From positions 1 through 8,038 of the forward strand of contig DQVB01000181.1 of NCBI GenBank assembly GCA_015661985.1: a stretch of DNA of 8,038 nucleotides, in the 5' to 3' direction. Within the stretch, counting starts at the first letter, position 1, and the number at the start of each line of letters is the position of its first letter. This stretch comes from Planctomycetota bacterium (GTDB taxonomy: Bacteria; Planctomycetota; Planctomycetia; Pirellulales; Thermoguttaceae). A model generated the notes under the pieces. That model did no database searches. It was not told where the DNA came from and saw only the letters and a program-made list of their open reading frames with translations. Below, one piece after another: positions 6,239-8,038 of this stretch. A program made the translations under genes and the position numbers.

Positions 6239-6864
6239 ATGGCTGTGATCTCCTCCACAGAAGCGACTTTGCCATAGTGCTCGGCCAGCGATTGCAGCGC
6301 GCCGGCGTGGGCTGTTTGGCTGTCAGCGGCCAGGGCGTCGCGGGCGAAGACGGGGGTGTAGCCCAGCGCGAAGCCGTGGGCCGCCGTGTCGCGGACGCAG
6401 ACGTCCGAATCGATCCCCGCAAACACCAGCGTCCGGATGTTGAGTTTCTTGAGTACGGAATCGAGCGGTGTGTCTACGAAGCCGTCGTACGTGTATTTGG
6501 TGATGACGATCTCGTCGTCACGCGGTTTCAGTTCGCCGATGAATTCCGCGCCCCACGTGCCTTCGACCACGCAAGCCGGCGGACCCCAAAAGTGGTGCCA
6601 GCTCGGCGGATTGCGAGCCAAGTCGTTGATCACACGAAGGTGGATGACAACCACGTCGGCGGCTCGGGCGGCATCCAGCAGGCGGCGGCAGTACGGCACG
6701 ATCGGCTTGATCCAGCGGTTCGTTTTGCCCCACTCCTTGACGAACACGCCTTCGTCGTGGACGAAGTCGTTTTGCATGTCGACCATCACCAGCGCGGTAT
6801 GGCTCGGCGTGATCTGGTCGGCCAATTCGGTCACGCGCTCCGGGATTCGATCGGGCCACGGCAT
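6211..6864 (-). CDS. Isochorismatase-family cysteine hydrolase
   Basis: This is a 217-residue protein from ATG 6864, preceded by AAGGAG with 8-base spacing. The isochorismatase-like Rossmann-type fold shows the Asp-Lys-Cys catalytic triad: Asp29 in LVMVDMQNDF, Lys123 in EIVITKYTYDGF and Cys156 in GIDSDVCVRDTA, with the AHGFALGYTPVFARDALA helix-strand after it. Length is typical for the family, which includes nicotinamidases, N-carbamoylsarcosine amidases, ureidoacrylate hydrolases and isochorismatases. WHHFWGPPACVVEGTWGAEF (90-109) is the usual substrate-loop region. These features support an amidase or hydrolase of a small cytosolic substrate, with no pathway partner in the window to specify it. 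The last residues, WCRCGPKS, are unusual and overlap an inverted repeat. Upstream, the same frame is open for another 303 codons of DUF2961-like sequence without a stop. A 520-residue fusion is formally possible, but the strong internal ribosome site argues for separate translation. Confidence 0.9.
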   Translation of the reverse strand: MPWPDRIPERVTELADQITPSHTALVMVDMQNDFVHDEGVFVKEWGKTNRWIKPIVPYCRRLLDAARAADVVVIHLRVINDLARNPPSWHHFWGPPACVVEGTWGAEFIGELKPRDDEIVITKYTYDGFVDTPLDSVLKKLNIRTLVFAGIDSDVCVRDTAAHGFALGYTPVFARDALAADSQTAHAGALQSLAEHYGKVASVEEITAIWCRCGPKS

Positions 6865-6872
6865 GGGTGAAA

Positions 6873-6878
6873 CTCCTT
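6873..6878 (-). promoter_or_regulatory. Ribosome binding site that sets the hydrolase start
   Basis: AAGGAG on the minus strand, 8 bases before ATG 6864, inside a longer open frame. It decides between a 217-residue hydrolase and a 520-residue fusion. Confidence 0.7.
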
Positions 6879-7740
6879 GAGGTTCGGCTTCTTCGGACGA
6901 TGATGACGGGACGAACCGCCATGCATCGAGCGGCAATCGGCCCTCAGGGCCGCCGGCGATAATCGTCAGTTCCAGCGTGCGGTTGCTCGGCAGATCCACT
7001 CCACGGCTGGTACCACACAAACGGCCGATCGGCTGGCGCACTTCGAGTGGCACAAAAAGCAGCGTACCATCGAAAGTGGCGGGCAGATCCGGCGATCGGT
7101 TCCATGGCACGACCCGCAAGCTCTTTCGGAACGGCACTGGGGGCGTGAAGTACGTGACCACCGCCGGCTCACGCCAACCGCCTCCGTAGTGGACTGGATG
7201 GACAATACCCGCCACCCAATCGCCCGCGCCGGGGAACCGCGCATGCGGCCGGGGATGGCGGACGTCCAAAAAGTCCACCAGCGGCATGCGCACCGACGTG
7301 GCGCCGTCGATCGCGATTTCGATCACCTGATGCCACAGCCGTTCCAATGCACCGGGCAGGAATCGCACACGCCAGCCGACCAGCTCCTGCGGACCGGCCA
7401 CATCCACCAGCACTCGACGCGCGCCGGGCGGGCAATGCGCAGCGGCTTCCACCGACCGAGCCCCCCACAATGCTGCACATAGTGCCTTCAGCTGTGAAGA
7501 GGTTCGCATGGGGCGTACGAAACGTAGGCCGGCATCCCCGAGATCGACAGCGAGTTCCGGGGGCAGACTCGCGCACGGAGTTGCCGCCACCACGGGCTGC
7601 GTCAGGCTGTATGACGTTGCCGATGCATCGCGGGGCCTGGCCTGGGTGAAGCCCGAAAGGCTCGGATGTCGAGGCGGACGCGTGAAGCATGCCCAACATA
7701 TCGCAAACGAAGACTGTCGGCACGGCTGCTTACGGCTGAC

Positions 7741-7769
7741 ATTCCACCGCGCCGGATGCGAGTTGTCAA
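7741..7769 (-). promoter_or_regulatory. Candidate promoter upstream of the DUF2961-like frame
   Basis: On the minus strand a perfect TTGACA (7769-7764) is followed after 17 bases by TGGAAT (7746-7741), which matches TATAAT at four of six positions. Transcription would start near 7734 and read into the DUF2961-like frame and the hydrolase. It would make the first in-frame TTG (7773) unusable. Confidence 0.38.
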
Positions 7770-7773
7770 GCAA

Positions 7774-7922
7774 GCGGCCGCCGCGCTGGGAATGTTTGAT
7801 ACGCCAACACTTCTACGGCTTATCCCGAAGTGAGAGGGTTGCCAAGGAGACGGGCGACTCCTGACCACGACCTTAAAGGTATACCGGCAACAATTTGAAA
7901 TTCCCTAACGGGGCGCATCGGC
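7774..7922. other. Intergenic sequence, nothing recognised
   Basis: This stretch lies between the upstream edge of the DUF2961-like frame and the repeat block. Short frames on both strands show no family motif and no ribosome site. I see no promoter for the possible + strand gene at 7997 other than what may lie in the repeat itself. Confidence 0.4.
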
Positions 7923-7950
7923 CGCAACGACGTAGCGGCAACGACGTAGC
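7923..7950 (+). repeat. Two tandem copies of a 14-bp unit with GTAG
   Basis: CGCAACGACGTAGC (7923-7936) and GGCAACGACGTAGC (7937-7950) are adjacent and differ at one base. Each carries GTAG near its end, and the second GTAG (7946-7949) is the foot of the following hairpin. Confidence 0.6.
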
Positions 7951-7996
7951 CGCGTCTCTCCGAGACGCGGTGTCCGTCTCGGAGAGACGGACCTAC
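7946..7996. repeat. REP / inverted-REP pair with GTAG feet (BIME-like)
   Basis: GTAG (7946-7949) is followed directly by a perfect 9-bp stem CCGCGTCTC/GAGACGCGG with TCC loop (7950-7970). One base later comes GTCCGTCTC/GAGACGGAC with GGA loop (7972-7992), followed by CTAC (7993-7996), so on the minus strand it too is GTAG plus hairpin. The arms are also complementary between the two units: 7953-7967 pairs perfectly with 7975-7989, so the block can fold as two short hairpins or one long one. GTAG or GGAG at the hairpin foot is the hallmark of REP sequences moved by RAYT (TnpA-REP) proteins. No such gene lies in the window. Confidence 0.7.
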
Positions 7997-8038
7997 ATGG
8001 CAGCTGCCACACCCGGAAAAACCAAACTGCTCGCGGTA
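7997..8038 (+). CDS. Possible start of a + strand gene, cut by the window end
   Basis: ATG 7997 opens MAAATPGKTKLLAV up to the last base. GGAGAG (7981-7986), 10 bases upstream, could serve as ribosome site but belongs to the REP hairpin. Fourteen residues are too few to name a family. The composition is plausible for a cytosolic protein N-terminus. Confidence 0.27.
   Translation, partial: MAAATPGKTKLLAV

Larger units (their letters stand above)
6865..7773 (-). pseudogene. DUF2961 (GH172)-like sequence, probably degenerate, in frame with the hydrolase
   Basis: The frame is open for 303 codons from TTG 7773 and runs into the isochorismatase without a stop. Residues about 115-225, counted from 7773, look like the core of DUF2961, the family that contains GH172 glycoside hydrolases: PPGARRVLVDVAGP, IEIAIDGATSVRMPLVDF (expected D-G-x-x-x-P-S-V-x-x-P-L-x-D-F-F) and YFTPPVPFRKSLRVV (expected PMPF-K-S). 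Residues 260-289 (NRTLELTIIAGGPEGRLPLD, then AWRFVP) look like the end of a beta-sandwich. The first 80 residues are poor in family character, with no signal peptide, and no ATG with a ribosome site is available (ATG 7509 and GTG 7593 are candidates). Family members are usually longer. I read it as a decaying gene that has lost its own N-terminus and its stop codon. A real DUF2961-isochorismatase fusion cannot be excluded. Confidence 0.4.

Noticed and set aside
7997..8038. Minus-strand C-G-S-C-H, a cytochrome c haem-binding pattern
   Set aside because: The frame then runs straight through the REP repeats and has no further cytochrome features, so the motif is most simply chance.
1..8038. CRISPR array, rRNA or complete tRNA
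   Set aside because: No regularly spaced direct repeats and no conserved rRNA or tRNA segments were found on reading both strands.

Overview
The window is GC-rich bacterial DNA that most likely comes from a planctomycete (Pirellulales-like). This is inferred from gene content, not from a marker gene: a secreted formylglycine sulfatase, a secreted SMP-30/gluconolactonase-like protein, a single-pass membrane protein with a squalene-cyclase-type alpha/alpha toroid, a DUF2961 (GH172)-like sequence, and a FlgM tail of the planctomycete type.

Layout. Bases 1-120 are the 3' end of a flgM-like gene on the + strand. Bases 121-575 hold no gene I can support. Bases 576-1792 (+) are a damaged toxin-antitoxin and defence patchwork. 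It starts with a hicB-like antitoxin with an unusual N-terminus, overlapped by ATGA with a hicA-like toxin. The hicA frame is interrupted by a 195-bp palindromic element. A small antitoxin-like ORF start and a frameshifted remnant resembling the C-terminus of a type I restriction R subunit follow. The + strand block ends tail-to-tail with the sulfatase, and both stop codons share one CTAG.

Bases 1789-7773 are all on the minus strand. In transcription order they are: a DUF2961-like, probably decaying sequence; an isochorismatase-family cysteine hydrolase read in the same frame but with its own strong ribosome binding site; the membrane-anchored toroid protein; the SMP-30-like lactonase; and the sulfatase. 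The last three are closely spaced (65 and 147 bp) and may be co-transcribed from a TATAAT-containing promoter near 6014-6042. Sulfatase, SMP-30 and GH172-like proteins fit carbohydrate (sulfated glycan) catabolism, but no substrate can be read from the sequence. The window ends with a REP/inverted-REP pair carrying GTAG feet, then a possible start of a further + strand gene.

The most interesting feature is the palindromic element inside hicA. It is flanked by a 4-bp direct repeat and imperfect 18-bp terminal inverted repeats, contains four hairpins, is a multiple of three long, carries no stop in the toxin frame, and sits directly after the Gly-Ser-His active-site motif. Removing it restores a canonical HicA. 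It resembles in principle the protein-invading palindromic elements known from Rickettsia.
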